A stretch of 22,656 nucleotides of DNA. Origin: Ophiostoma sp. CBS 140.51. Taxonomy: Eukaryota; Ascomycota; Sordariomycetes; Ophiostomatales; Ophiostomataceae. The first letter of the stretch is position 1; every line of letters starts with the position of its first letter. Below, piece by piece: positions 9,735 through 20,711 of the stretch. A program made the position numbers and the translations under genes. The notes beneath the pieces are model-generated. The model made no database searches. It saw only the letters and a program-made list of their open reading frames with translations, and was not told where the DNA came from. The DNA is taken from the NCBI GenBank assembly GCA_029298735.1, contig JANSLP010000442.1, forward strand, positions 1 to 22,656, given 5' to 3'.

Positions 9735-11000
9735 TATCACAAAAGGCTCGACGAAGTATAAGCCAAGTGTCTTGTTCACCGAGGAATTTGAGCAGGTGTG
9801 ATGAGCAAGATTGGGGTCAAGGTCACCCTGGTATGACAACACATGAGGTCTTTATACTCAAAATCTATGCAAACGTCATTTTCGAAATCCTCTCGATTCG
9901 TACAGACCTAGCCAACGTCACACGCCTTTTTTCTCGGGGACCCTGCACGCCACAAAGTTAAAGCTTCTTTTCGGTCTCTTTCAAGGCACAGTTTCGCCGG
10001 TCATTGCGGTCACCATCGTCCAGATGATCCCCTCACTAAAGCAAGGCTAGTATAGCAACCCTAAAAAGGGCCAAAGAAATGAAGCTTAACGGTCCGGAGA
10101 ATCTGTCTGGGCAGAGTTGCACTTCCGGGGGTTCAAGCGAGCTAGTCCGCGGAGTACGTCGGCTGGAGTCAAACATGCGATGCCAGCAAATGGCGGTATT
10201 TCCGCCGATGGGGAGATCGTTGTGGATATCTACCCCACCCCTGCCGGTCCCCGCGACATGTCCGGGGTTGAGGGGAAAGGCCCGACTGATATAGAGTTGT
10301 TCTGAAAAACGGCTACTTGAAGATTTGCACGATTCGTCAGTTCGTGCCGGTCAGTTGCCGCTGGTATAACATCGTCATCGGGCCGACGGCTTCTGGTGGA
10401 ACTATACTGTAGTATTCACGTCCATGGCCTCTCTTCACCATAGAACTGACTCTACAAACTGTGCCCTATTGGAAGTAGCGTCTCTACGAGACGATCCTGG
10501 TTGTAATCAAGCGTTGACAGCGGGCTGGTGTGGACACGTATTGTAGAGCAAGATGACAAAGCTGGAGACCTTATGGGAAATGATCGTCGTTTTCTTCTTG
10601 TTCAACTACACGACGGTTCATGGGTGGAGACAACTCCATGAGAGCTGGACTATGTGCGCGTTTTTTTCTTGCTCATTTTTCTCGGCGTGTCTTTTTTTCA
10701 GCGTGTCGCATCATGTAGTCGTGTTCGCTTAGGAGCTTCTTCATCCCTGAATCTGTAATGGCCTCCTACGTAAGAGATGATGAAAATAAAAATCTATGAA
10801 TTGCGTCTTATTAGTGCCGGCCATCACTCGGTCTAGATGTGACGTGGTTTTGATAAAAGAAAGAAATTGCCCTATCACTTGAGCCGGAGATAGGTTCATG
10901 AAAGCTTCAGCTACATCGTCACGCACCTTTAATTTTTCATACATTTTTCTTCATTTTTGCCTCTTCTCCCATACATGCAATCAAGTCATTAGTTCTGAGC
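9735..11000. other. 1.27-kb divergent intergenic region (esterase / PAF-AH-like gene)
   Basis: This is the shared 5' side of the leftward esterase and the rightward hydrolase gene. Short frames at 10079-10305 (+) and 10741-10944 (-) show no family match. The stretch 10230-10276 is rich in CCCC/GGGG runs and holds an imperfect palindrome centred on ACATGT (10249-10267, ends CCCC and GGGG). This could be a regulator site, but no named site can be assigned. 10660-10700 is T-rich. No RNA gene seen. Confidence 0.45.
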
Positions 11001-12178
11001 ATGGCTTCTCTTCTGTCCTACGCTGCAGCATTTTTGTCTCTAGTGCCTACGACAATTGCTACTCCCTGCGCCAATACCACAGCTATTCCACTTCCCGTTC
11101 CAGAGGGTCCTTATGCCTCGTCTATCACGGTGCAGACCCTCACTGACACTTCGCGGCTGAATCCTTTCAACGTGACTGATGCGGCATCACCCTATCGACA
11201 GCTGGTGGTCAGCTACTATGAACCCTATCTCAAGGAGGACTGTGCCAGTATCGGCGAGATGGATTACATGCCTGAAGCGGTGGCCGAATGGTTCAATGCA
11301 GCCGACCTGCCTGTCCCTGGCATGACGACATTCTCTCAGTTGAAACTTTCTGGTATTTGCCTCGAGCCACCCGCCTCAACCCCCAAGACGCCTTTGCTGC
11401 TGTGGACAGGCGGCTTTTACACGAGTCGTCTCCAATACGGCGCCATTGCCCAGGCCATCTCAAGTTGGGGTTACCGTGTGGTGACCATCGACCACCCCTA
11501 TGATGCCTCGGTCATCGAGTTCCCGGATGGCAGGTCCTCTACAGCTACTACGCTAGCGACGTGCCCACTGACGAGACTAGCTTGTTCCTTCAGAGCATCC
11601 GAGTACAAGATATTGCCTATGTCGCTAGCGTCTTTGGTCAGCCGGATGAAAAGATCGGCTTCTACGGCCACTCACTGGGTGCTTCGTCCCAAACTGCTGT
11701 CTTGCAAAACGACACCACGGGAACTTTTGTTGCGGGCCTCAACCTTGACGCCAAACTCCAGTACCCAAGCGGTCCTCTGGGACTTGGCGGTGCCGACAGC
11801 CCGGCTAAGACATACATGTTCATCGCCCACGACAATAACACCATTGCCAGCGAGCCCTCGTGGGTTGCATTCTGGAACACCACGAATCTATTGACGCCCG
11901 AAGATCCCCGCTTGGCAATCGAGATCCCGGGTACTATTCACAACTCGTTCACGGATCTGCCGTTTGTTGTCGACGCGGCCGGCATACGGGGTGTAAATGA
12001 ATCGTACTTCACAACCCTCATTGATACCAAGAGTGGCCAAAGGGAGTTGCATGATATCACGTCATATGCGAGGGAGTTCTTTGACTGGACTATGAAAGGG
12101 AACACGACACATCCTTTGCTGAATGGCCCGAGTGAGGAATTCACGGACGTTCTGTACGTCAAGAGAGAAGGTTTCTGA
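11001..12178 (+). pseudogene. PAF-acetylhydrolase-like secreted alpha/beta-hydrolase, broken by one missing base
   Basis: The frame starts at 11001 with a signal peptide (MASLLSYAAAFLSLVPTTIA), then FYTSRLQYGAIAQAISSWGY and VVTIDHPYDASVIEFPDG, the block before the nucleophile in fungal PAF-acetylhydrolase-like proteins. After DG at about 11531 the family sequence continues only in another frame (YYASDVPTDETSLFLQSI, then GFYGHSLGAS with catalytic Ser at 11672-11674, and PGTIHNSF with a likely catalytic His at 11939-11941) to a TGA at 12176-12178. The two frames abut with one base short, and there is no room for an intron, since the only GT..AG there is 11 nt. Restoring one base would give about 392 codons, normal for the family. 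Codon use and motifs are otherwise intact, so the break is recent or is a sequencing error. As read, the product stops before the active site. A PAF substrate is not implied. Confidence 0.8.
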
Positions 12179-13380
12179 TGTGACAACTGGAACTGAAATT
12201 GTTCCTCTAAACACTTAAGGTTGGGATGAACAAAAGTGGGCAGTCAATGAGACAATCGGACTCATTAGTGGGTAGACCATTGCATCTGTTATGTCAAATA
12301 AATAGTGTGAAAAAACTAGACAGTAAGATCAGATGAAAGAATTTGGCATCACAACATCCTCCTTCTGACGCTGTGGACCGGCTGCACACCTTTGTGCTTT
12401 TTGTTTCGTTGAGCCGGTGCAACCATGGGACGTTTCCAAGTAGATTTATTTTGGAACGCGGAACTGTTTTATTTGACAAATATGTCACTGGATAACCAAT
12501 AGGAAGAGACACCCTTTTTGTCTTGCAGAATCTAAATTTCTCGATCTATTCGAAAGCGTGACTCAAAACCAAGGAGGGTTTACGGGTTTACACATCATTG
12601 ACATTGTCGAATGGTCTGAATCCCTCCAAAAACTACTATCATGCGCTGTTGGTTGTCGAGTTATTGGTCACCAACAGACTGGAAGTTCTTAGATAGTGTC
12701 AGTCTCTGTCGGGTTACTTTTGTGCATCCGCATCCTCCTTTGTGATCTGTTAGTGCCATCTGCAATCTAGACCCGCCCACACATCTGTTTAGTTTGTTGT
12801 TATCTCCTTTTCCGACGGAAGCAAGCAGATCCATAAGGCATGTGATGAAGGTCGGCGGAGAAGATAAGATCGATATGAGAGAGTTTCGGATGATTGTAGT
12901 CAGTTCCGTCACTCTAGAGTACAGGGCAGAAGATCAAATCTTTCGCGCCATCAAATTTTGTGCGCCCAGTCGGCCAAAACAAAATCGGTGCGTACCACAT
13001 ACTCTTTATGGAGACTACTCCTCACCTTTTTTCACAGCACATTTCTAGCATGCCGACCCGTTTGTAAGCTAAGGTCGTGTCTAACGTGGCAATGCCCGCA
13101 AGGATATTATTTTTACATTATGATAGCAATATTATATTATACTTTTCTGACTTTCTTATTTGGAATACTGTGAAGTAGACTTTACAGCAAAATATTTATT
13201 ATTGAAATCTACACAATCATTTTTTTCGTTAGATCTGAAAATCAAATGACGAAAATTAATTCCGTATCTACCGGCTGGTAAAATCCAGCCAATAAAATAT
13301 TCTTATGTTATCATGGACAAAAGGTCGAAATCCATGCGGCGTTGTCCATTTGCCATCTGTTTCGCTTGACGGCGTCATGA
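12179..13380. other. 1.2-kb intergenic between convergent genes
   Basis: Holds the 3' sides of the rightward hydrolase gene (AATAAA near 12297) and the leftward sugar transporter. Frames at 12294-12512 (-), 12661-12912 (-), 12794-13048 (+) and 12958-13173 (+) show no domains. From 13090 to 13310 it is strongly AT-rich. A 6-bp inverted repeat, GGCTGG (13273-13278) and CCAGCC (13285-13290), is followed directly by AATAAA. No further gene supported. Confidence 0.5.
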
Positions 13381-15437
13381 TTAAGTCTTCGTTTCCTCGA
13401 CGGTGGACGCCTGCTCCTGTCCAGCTCCGGTTCCTTGATGGAGAATGTCCAGGCCATATGACCCAGTGCAGACAGTGCTGCGAAACTGACGTGCAGGGAT
13501 CTTGCGACTGAATAGCTCGTCTAGCTGCGCATATGATCGACCAGTAAAGTCAGGGATAAAAAAGTATGTGATGACAATATCAAATATACCAAAAGCGGCA
13601 AAGCTACGCATGTCAGACTTTCAAATGAAAAATGACAAAAAAATGGGCAACGTCGGGAGGAGGAAACTTACTAGATTGCCGAACCACCAACACCAAGTCT
13701 CGTTGGCTGTAGCATATACGGAATGGCAATGTTGTACGTCGTTCCGAGAATACCATTGCCTAGGGCACCGAGAGTTGTTGTCTTTGCTCGAAGGCGCATG
13801 GATCCAGATTCGCCAATGTAAATCCAGCCGGAGGCGTTCGGTCCAAGTGTCGAGCTATAAGAGCCGATGCAGAGGAAAGCCAGCATGATGTGACCTGCTT
13901 GAATGTTGTACGGAAGTTTCATAGCGAGGCCAGTGGCACCAATACCGACTAGATAAAGTTAGAATGGAGAGTCAAAAAAGGTGAGGAACATAGATGGCAA
14001 CATACTCATAGAGATCAAGAGACCACACTGGCCAGTAAGCAGCAATCGTCGACGCCCAACCTTTTTTACTTCACTGAGAGCGAGAACAGTAAAGATGGCG
14101 GCACACTGGAGAGCAATGGCGATACAGGTTGACGCAAGGGAGTTTGTCTGACCGGCAAGAGTAAAGCTTGATAATGTCAGAATAAGTAGGATACATCTGT
14201 GAATCGGTGCAATACAACGTACAAGTATGTCTTCTGTGGCCCTGTAATAACATTACCGGCAAGGGATGCCGTCAGAGGCGGGAAGAATGCACAGAATGTT
14301 CTGCGGAGATTAGTACCACGGAAGCAGTCCGCGAATGTACTATCTTTCATCTGTGCCCAATAATCAGAGACGGATATTATAGCAGGAAAACCCGAGATAC
14401 AAACAGCAACTCACCAGCTCCTTTTTGGCGGCCTCCTGCCCGAGAGTGTACTCATACTCCGCGTAGATGAGCTCCCGTTCGTCATCGGTGCGGTTGGGAT
14501 ACATGAATCGAATAGACTTCTTGGCCTGTTCCGACTTTCCGTGCATCACCAGCCAAGCTGGGGATTCGACTAGCAAAAACAGCTGTAGAGCGAGAACGAT
14601 GACGGGAAGGCAGACGCAGACCAGGAGCGGCATGCGGTATGCCCATTTGTTGTCCGCCTCGGGCCATACCTGCTGTCCTACATAGCAAAGAACGACGGAG
14701 ATAAGGTCGCCACATGTCGCTTCCAAGTGTTAGACTTGTCTTGCTTCGAGTATTCATTGACGATGTAACTCACAGATAATCAGAAAGCAAGAGATCATGG
14801 CACCGCGTGCATTGCGTGGGGCGAGTTCGCTGATGTACATGGGTGCCGTGGCTTGGGTGAGGCCGGCGACGTACGCCAGCAAGAACTTGGCAGCTGCAAA
14901 TACCTTCCAGTTTGGAGCCACAAACTCGATAATGACACCGACAATCATGACACAAACATTGAAATAGATCACAGCACGACGGCCAAACCAATCGGCGATG
15001 GGCCCCATAGAAAATTGACCAAGAACCTGAGCAGGTGCAGCTACCGCGCTCCAGCTGTCTTTGTTAGATGGGATGAGAGCGACAGAGACAAGTGCTGCGA
15101 TTTGTTCGACTTACATCGACACAGTTTTCGGTGCCACGGCATATTTGCCATTGCTTTTGTAGCCGCCTCCCATGACATAGCAAAACGACTGGGAACCGAC
15201 AAGCGAGTTAACGGCCGTGGTGTCGGTGCCGAGGATGAGTGCACTGGCAAGAGCGGCACTGACAACGGCAAAAACCTTCTTGTCCTGACGAAAGGTCTGC
15301 AACAGGCTTGGCGACTCTCTCAGCGTCATCTGCTGTGCTGCAACAAGCTCCACAGTGTGGTCGTTCTTTTTAAACGTTCCTTCGTCCTCGTCGCAGCGGG
15401 CGGTGTCGATCCGCTTGCTATCCGTGATTTCGTCCAT
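13381..15437 (-). CDS. MFS sugar/H+ symporter (7 exons, 565 aa)
   Basis: The exons are 15437-15115, 15054-14774, 14719-14415, 14350-14223, 14166-14006, 13948-13672 and 13603-13381. The six introns are 54-68 nt, all GT-AG, with clear CTAAC or CTGAC branch sites in most. Phases agree at every joint. The translation gives a full 12-TM plasma-membrane carrier. After a charged N-terminus (about 1-50), TM1 follows DKKVFAVVSAALASALILG. The TM2-3 loop is GPIADWFGRR (125-134), the TM4 region PMYISELAPRNARGA, and the TM6 end VESPAWLVMHGKSEQAKK (from 252). The central-loop end is FRGTNLRRTF, TM7 begins TYFFTLAG, and TM8-9 has EVKKVGRRRL. The last motif is PDFTGRSYAQLDELF, where relatives have PETKGR. 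The overall pattern resembles the maltose/alpha-glucoside permease branch, but substrate cannot be read from sequence. It is divergent from the exporter at 16359. The 229-residue frame on the opposite strand (14853-15542) is a shadow. Confidence 0.92.
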
Positions 15438-16358
15438 GGTGGCAGTCGTGATACCAGAGAATGTGATAAGAGTCCGGGTGTTGAAAAAGAAGAATGGTGG
15501 GTTCCGACAGCATATCAGACGGGAGACGTGCCACGCATCTGATATATATGTGTTAAGGCTCCCTGTGGATAGTATTCACCAATGGTGACAGTCACCGGCT
15601 GATCACCGGCTACGATTTGACTTCTCTCGTCAATACGTGCAGTTGCTATGGTGTGATAGCCAATGTGGTCGCCATCCATGAAACAGCCGATGCAATAAAA
15701 TGGTCCCATGAGGGTCTCGATGGATAGGCGAGGGATGCGGAGAGAAGAGAACAATTGTTGTCGAGGATGCTACACCCCATGGGGAACAGATGAAGTCTGG
15801 GGAAACAATTTTGACAAGCGGAGGCGACACTGTTCGATGATTGAGGTCAGTTAGGGCGGTCTATTGTGGAGAATTAAGTGGAGAATTCAATTGACAGGCG
15901 AGACTCCCGCCCCTTGAAGCAAGCTACCATGTAATGTAAACGAGCCTTCCGGCCAGTAGTTTCATCAAGGTGAAGCGATTCCACCGGCGTGGCGATCGTT
16001 CCGATTCTCTGTGATGCTTTGCGTCATTGAAATCGCATGTGCCGTGTTCCGGCCATCCTTCGCTCCCGGTTGCCATAACACTTCATCCAGTCCTGTGGAT
16101 TAGCTACATGAATTTGGAAAGATCGACTTCCTCGTTCGGCCCCGACGGCTCACCGGCGACTGTGTTGAAAAAAAGAAGACAGAACATGAACAAAAAAAAG
16201 GCACGTCTTGAAGGAACAAATAGCAAAGCAACGCACGGCAGAGTACCATAACGGCCACAACAATAAGTCACAGGCTCTTTTCACAACAACAACAACAACA
16301 ACAACAACAACAGCAGCAGCAGCAAGTCCGACAACGACCATCACACATCACACACAAA
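15438..16358. promoter_or_regulatory. 921-bp shared divergent promoter region (sugar importer / MFS exporter)
   Basis: The leftward importer starts at 15437 and the rightward exporter at 16359, so both promoters must lie here. Small frames at 15515-15754 (-), 15630-15830 (-) and 16027-16251 (+) have no domains. The right end carries a CAA/CAG repeat listed separately. I cannot assign a regulator-binding site. Sharing an upstream region allows co-regulation but does not show it. Confidence 0.55.
16284..16325 (+). repeat. (CAA)9(CAG)4 microsatellite in the exporter leader
   Basis: Nine exact CAA units (16284-16310) are followed by four CAG units (16311-16322) and CAAG. The tract ends 33 nt before the ATG at 16359, so it is probably in the 5' UTR. 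CA- and A-rich unstructured leaders are common in fungal mRNAs. Unit number may vary between strains. Confidence 0.9.
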
Positions 16359-18665
16359 ATGTACAGCAGCGAAGAAAATGCGAAAGCTTCTACAGAGGCC
16401 GAGAAGCAGCTTGGTAACGCTCCATCAAGCCAATCTCTACGTTCATACCACCAAACCAGCGGCGACGATACAGACCGGGACAACAATGACATCGGCCACG
16501 AAAATATTGACCTCGCCGATGAAAGGCCAGTGCCATCTCCAGATGTCGAGAAGCAAAATGACAAAAAGTCGTTGCAGGACCAAACAAATTTATTGCCTTT
16601 CCGCCAGCTCATTCTTGTTTTCATTGGGCTTGGGTGCGCTGTATTCTGTGAGTGACCTGGCAAACTGCATCGGCTTTCACTCAGCTGTGTATTAATTCAT
16701 GTCTTATAGGCTCTTTACTTGACCAGACAATGTAAGTGCAAGCCGCACTGCCAGCAAGCTTCAAAGCAGGCCGTTACTGACTAGACGACAGTGTATCGAC
16801 TGCCCTCCCTACACTCGGCCGCACTTTTCACGCGGCCTCCATATCGTCATGGGTTGGCACTTCATATCTATTGACATCCACGGCATGCCAGCCATTGTAT
16901 GGACGGTTGTCCGATATCTTTGGACGCAAGACTATTTTGCTTGGCAGCATGGGCTTGTTCTTGCTTGGATCTATTCTGTGCGCCGTATCACAGAGTATGA
17001 TTATGCTGATTGTTTTTCGTAAGCTGTCTCTGCACCATTGTTCCTGCTCCTACATAATGTCTAACCCACATAATAGGTGCCGTGTCTGGTATTGGAGGCG
17101 GTGGCATCATGACGTCTGCCATGATTGTGACGTCTGATGTGGTGTCCCTTGAGAAACGTGGATTCTATCAAGGCATGCTCGGTGGAGTCGTTGCACTTGC
17201 GAACTCGATGGGCCCGCTTGTGGGTGGTGCCTTTTCCGAAAAGGTGTCCTGGCGGTGGTGCTTCTACATCAATATTCCTCTGAGCAGCATCGCCATCCTA
17301 GTTGTGGCATTTGTTCTGCCATTCAAGAAGGTAACCGGTGATGTCCGTGAAAAACTTGCCAAGATTGACTATGTTGGTTGCTTTTTCATGTTTACATCCG
17401 CCATCCTCATTCTGCTTGCCCTTTCCTGGGGTGGCACTGCCTACGCATGGAGTTCCGCCGGATCCATCGCACCGCTTGTTATTGGCGCAGTGCTTGCAGT
17501 CGTATTTATCATTGTCGAGATAAAGTTTTCCAAATTGCCCTTGATCCCAAGTGAGTTGACCTACCTATCGCACATCATAATTCTTCCTGGTACTAACCTC
17601 CACAGTGGACATTTTCAAAATCAAAACCGTTGCTGGTGCAAATATTGGCGCTTTCTTCACTGGCTTCATGTTCTACTGCAATCTTTTCTACGTATGTTGA
17701 CATCTCCTCTATACCCGATCTCCCTCATATATTTTGCTTGCAACATGGACATCCCCTGACCTGCCATGCAGTTACCTCAATTTTACCAAGTTGTGCGTGG
17801 CGCATCGCCTATTCGATCCGGCATTCTTCTGCTGCCACTTGTCCTGGTTCAGACTGTAACATCATTCACAGCAGGTGCCCTTGTATCCAAGACTGGGAAC
17901 TACCAGTTGAATCTGTGGGTCGGATTTGCGATCTGGACCATTGCCCTCGGTCTTCTGTCTACGGTCTCTCCAGGGATATCAGACGCAAAGCTTGTTGGCT
18001 ACCAGATTTTGAACGGGATTGGCGCCGGCCAAACATTTCAAACAAGCCTCATTGCCATCCAGGCTAGTGTTAAGCGCAGCGAGATGGCTGTGGCAACCTC
18101 AACTCGAAACTTTCTGAGGCTTCTAGGTGGAACAATCGCCCTTGCAGCCTGTGCTGCCATCCTCAACAATACTACAAAGTATGTCCAATTGTGTCCAGAG
18201 TAGCTCGACCACCTGTATGATGCCAAAGTATTGACTGACTTTTTTCCCTTCGCAGAAACGAACTGGCAGGAGTCGTCCCGAGCGACGTTATTGACCAGAT
18301 TATCTCTGATCCAACAGTCATTTCCTCTGGGGGCCTTGGCCTCACGACAGAAGAGACCAGCGCTGCCCTTCAAGCTTACAGTACGTCCAGACCAACATTC
18401 ACACGGTTATGTCAACACAACTAACTGATTCGTTGCAGCGAATGGTATTCGCAATATCTATTATTTTTTGATTCCGCTTTCTGGTATATCATTTTTTGTC
18501 ACTCTTTTCATGATAAAAGGACACACCCTAAAGCGAGATGATGACGCAAAACTACAGGAAGAAGGCAAACAGTGGGTAGAGAAGAACAAACGTCAAGGCA
18601 TTTTTCATAAAAAGGCGGGAGAAGCACCTGTCGCTGTGGAGGGCGTGACGGAGACGACATGTTGA
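16359..18665 (+). CDS. MFS multidrug-type exporter, DHA14 (14-TM) family (8 exons, 618 aa)
   Basis: The exons are 16359-16647, 16710-16731 (22 nt), 16792-17018, 17077-17550, 17606-17691, 17772-18178, 18256-18380 and 18439-18665. All seven introns (55-80 nt) are GT-AG and phases agree. The protein is a drug/H+ antiporter of the plasma membrane. A hydrophilic acidic N-terminus (1-80) precedes TM1. Motif D, LDQTIVSTALP, is at about 100-110; motif A, GRLSDIFGRK, is at 141-150. Motif C, GPLVGG (225-230), is followed by WRWCFYINIP; motif C is diagnostic of exporters. The later part has PQFYQVVRGASPIRSGILLLP and LVGYQILNGIGAGQ, as in toxin/drug exporters of fungal gene clusters. The last helix is followed by a basic tail. 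It stands tail to tail with the P450 (138 bp between stops). Likely role is efflux of a metabolite or xenobiotic; the substrate is unknown. Confidence 0.93.
16710..16731 (+). other. 22-nt microexon in the MFS exporter
   Basis: It is flanked by a 62-nt intron (acceptor TTATAG) and a 60-nt intron (donor GTAAGT). It completes codon 97, encodes SLLDQT and starts codon 104. The product joins into AVFCSLLDQTIVSTALP, the motif D region expected for this family, which confirms the exon. Gene finders often miss exons this short. Confidence 0.85.
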
Positions 18666-18803
18666 ACAAGAAAGTAGAACTTTAGTTTAGATACTGTGCC
18701 ACCGCAAGATAAAAACTGTTCTTATATTTCCAGCGTAACACTACAAGCCTATCCTAGGTATACGCGACCTGTCAGCAGGTTTCTTTTGTGCTGCATTATG
18801 CAT
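18666..18803. other. 138-bp convergent gap (exporter / P450)
   Basis: The stops of the rightward exporter (18663-18665) and the leftward P450 (18804-18806) are only 138 bp apart, so their 3' UTRs probably overlap. AT-rich stretches such as GATAAAAAC occur, but no clear AATAAA is seen on either strand. Confidence 0.6.
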
Positions 18804-20711
18804 CTATTGTGTTTTCTCAACGGCTTGTAGCACGTCGGTGGGCACCTCCTTCCACTGCATGCTGCTGTCGAGCAAGTTTTGGCATTCTGCCCATTCTTTC
18901 CGAATGATACCTGCATGCATATCACTTCTCGCACTCATGCGTGCTGGAAATGGTTGTGGCATGACAAATAGTCCTTCCGTGAGGTTGTCAACATCTGGCA
19001 GAATCTTCTTCCCAGTGCTGTCTAGCTGGCAATCAAAGTTGAATGCCCATAAGAGGCGTGCAATCCCTAGAAACAATGACCTCTCGGCAATATGCATCCC
19101 CTGACAAACTCGACGTCCGGCACCAAAAACGAAATGGTCTCGTTTGGAAACGTCCGGGTTGGCTGCGGCTTCCGCTGACGTCTGATGGTCCGTTGCGTAT
19201 CTTTCGGGATCGAATATTCGGGGGTTCTTGTGCCTCTCCGGGTCCATATGAATTGCCCTATGCATGGTCAGCAGCCAAATCATCCAGTCTTTGTCAATTT
19301 ACACTCTACTTGCCACACATTGCAAATCACCGATGCACCCTTTGGTATTTTGTATCCCATATACTCATCATCCTTGATCGTGGCGTGCGGAACACCAAGA
19401 GGGTCTGTTGGCATCCATCGCATACTTTCTTTGACGCAGCCTCGGATGTACTGTAGGTCGCTCTCGTCTTCCAATGTTGGTAACCGCTTCCCACAAACCC
19501 GATCAATTTCTCTCTGTGCTTGTTTTTGTACTTCTGGGAACATTACCATGGCCTGGATAAATCCAATCATTGTGGCAGCTGTGGTGTCCGAGCCGGCCTC
19601 GAGCAATGATCCGCTAATATAAGCAGCTAGGTCGTTATCAAAATTTTCTTCATCTTGTATCTTTAACAACTGGATACAGAAGCTTGGCTGAGAATATTTT
19701 AGCGCGGAATAACGTGCAGATATGTTGGGGCAAATTACTCACCTTGGCGTAGCCTGCCCTGATAGCTGATTTCACATTCATCCAATGACTAAGATACAGA
19801 CTCTTTTCCGCCGAATGCAGCTGCTTTGCATATTTCCGTATAGGAAGTAGGGCGTCCGGTAGGCATTTTAACACAGGAAAAAAGTCGATAGCTTGTGAGG
19901 AAGCAGCTGCTGATATTTCTGAGAACTTTTCAAATCCCTTGCGGTGTGTCAGTTTCATTGTAGCAATTTACTAGCGGGGATTCCTTTCTAACTTTGAATA
20001 GCTGCTTCAACTTTGAATCGTCAATACTCGGAGTTCGAAAACCAAATATCATTTGCGTTGTCAGTGAGTTTGTGTATCGCCGTATATGGTCTACGAAAGC
20101 GTCAGGCGTATCGAGCATTGCGGCCATCATTTGCTTGCTCTCGAGGTCCTGATATGGAACGTAAGATTTGGCTGCTTTGATGTTCAAAATTCCGTGGACC
20201 ATTTTCCGTATCATTCTCCACGTGTCCCCGTACTCCTATGTTATCATAATGAGCATGTGAAGTTACTGTGGTCTGTGCCTTTGATATGGGCTGCTTACCA
20301 TTAGTACTGTGCGCATCCCACCGCTGACGACGTTTCCAAGGTACATGTCAGGGCGAGAAGAGTATATAGCCCCTCTCTTATCAAGGAGGTCTTTGACAGC
20401 TTTGTCGGATGAAAGTACTATCATGGTTTTTGTTCCCTGTATAAGGGAGTACACAGGACTCAATGACACAAAGTTAGAGGTAAGTGTCTTGGTATGAGGG
20501 GAATGAGTACTCACCCATATTCTGCTGCCCATTTCTTGAATTTCAAATGCGATTTCGTCTTGGGAATCTGGTGGATGTTACCTAATATCGGTAATGTGGG
20601 AGGTCCAGGTGGATATCCATGGGGGCGATGGCCAACCGTGAGGCCTGCATATATAATAGGAAGCAGAATCACTGCAAAAAGAAACACTGTTGCAGACATT
20701 GTATATGACAT
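18804..20711 (-). CDS. Cytochrome P450 monooxygenase, microsomal (6 exons, 540 aa)
   Basis: The exons are 20711-20515, 20458-20299, 20235-19993, 19937-19743, 19687-19314 and 19257-18804. Introns are 55-63 nt: four GT-AG (one with a weak GTTAGA donor, 19938-19992) and one GC-AG (listed separately). Residues about 5-24 are an N-terminal membrane anchor, followed by the proline hinge YPPGPPTLPILGN. Helix C has WRMIRKMVHG. Helix I has AGSDTTA (296-302). Helix K has KESMRW with E352 and R355. The PERF-like motif is FDPERY. The haem loop is FGAGRRVCQG with Cys ligand 441. All essential P450 elements are present and length is normal. It would be held on the ER and use a P450 reductase. The pattern (WAIHMDPERHKNPRIFDPERY) resembles O-methylsterigmatocystin-oxidoreductase-like fungal P450s; exact CYP family and substrate cannot be fixed. 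The first two Met codons (1 and 5) are both possible starts. Confidence 0.92.
19258..19313 (-). other. GC-AG intron in the P450 gene
   Basis: The donor is TG|GCAAGT, the consensus for GC-AG introns, the branch CTGAC, and the acceptor GCATAG|G. Splicing joins GTG TG to G GCA and gives NVWAIHMDPERH, the expected P450 sequence. The nearest GT donors (GTGTGG, GTAGAG) put the last exon out of frame, so the GC donor is needed. Length is 56 nt. Confidence 0.88.

Noticed and set aside
10115..10145. GGTTCAAGC resembling a tRNA B box
   Set aside because: No matching A box, acceptor stem or cloverleaf could be found around it.
10741..10944. 67-residue minus-strand frame upstream of the hydrolase gene
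   Set aside because: It has plausible amino-acid composition but no family match, and it occupies the promoter of the gene at 11001.
12794..13048. 84-residue plus-strand frame in the convergent gap
   Set aside because: No homology is recognised and there is no neighbouring exon or splice signal.
14853..15542. 229-residue open frame on the plus strand
   Set aside because: It is antisense to exons 1-2 of the sugar transporter, which has clear motifs and splice sites. This frame has no family features.
16268..16663. 131-residue minus-strand frame with a poly-Cys run
   Set aside because: The Cys run is the CAA/CAG microsatellite read backwards; the frame overlaps exon 1 of the exporter.
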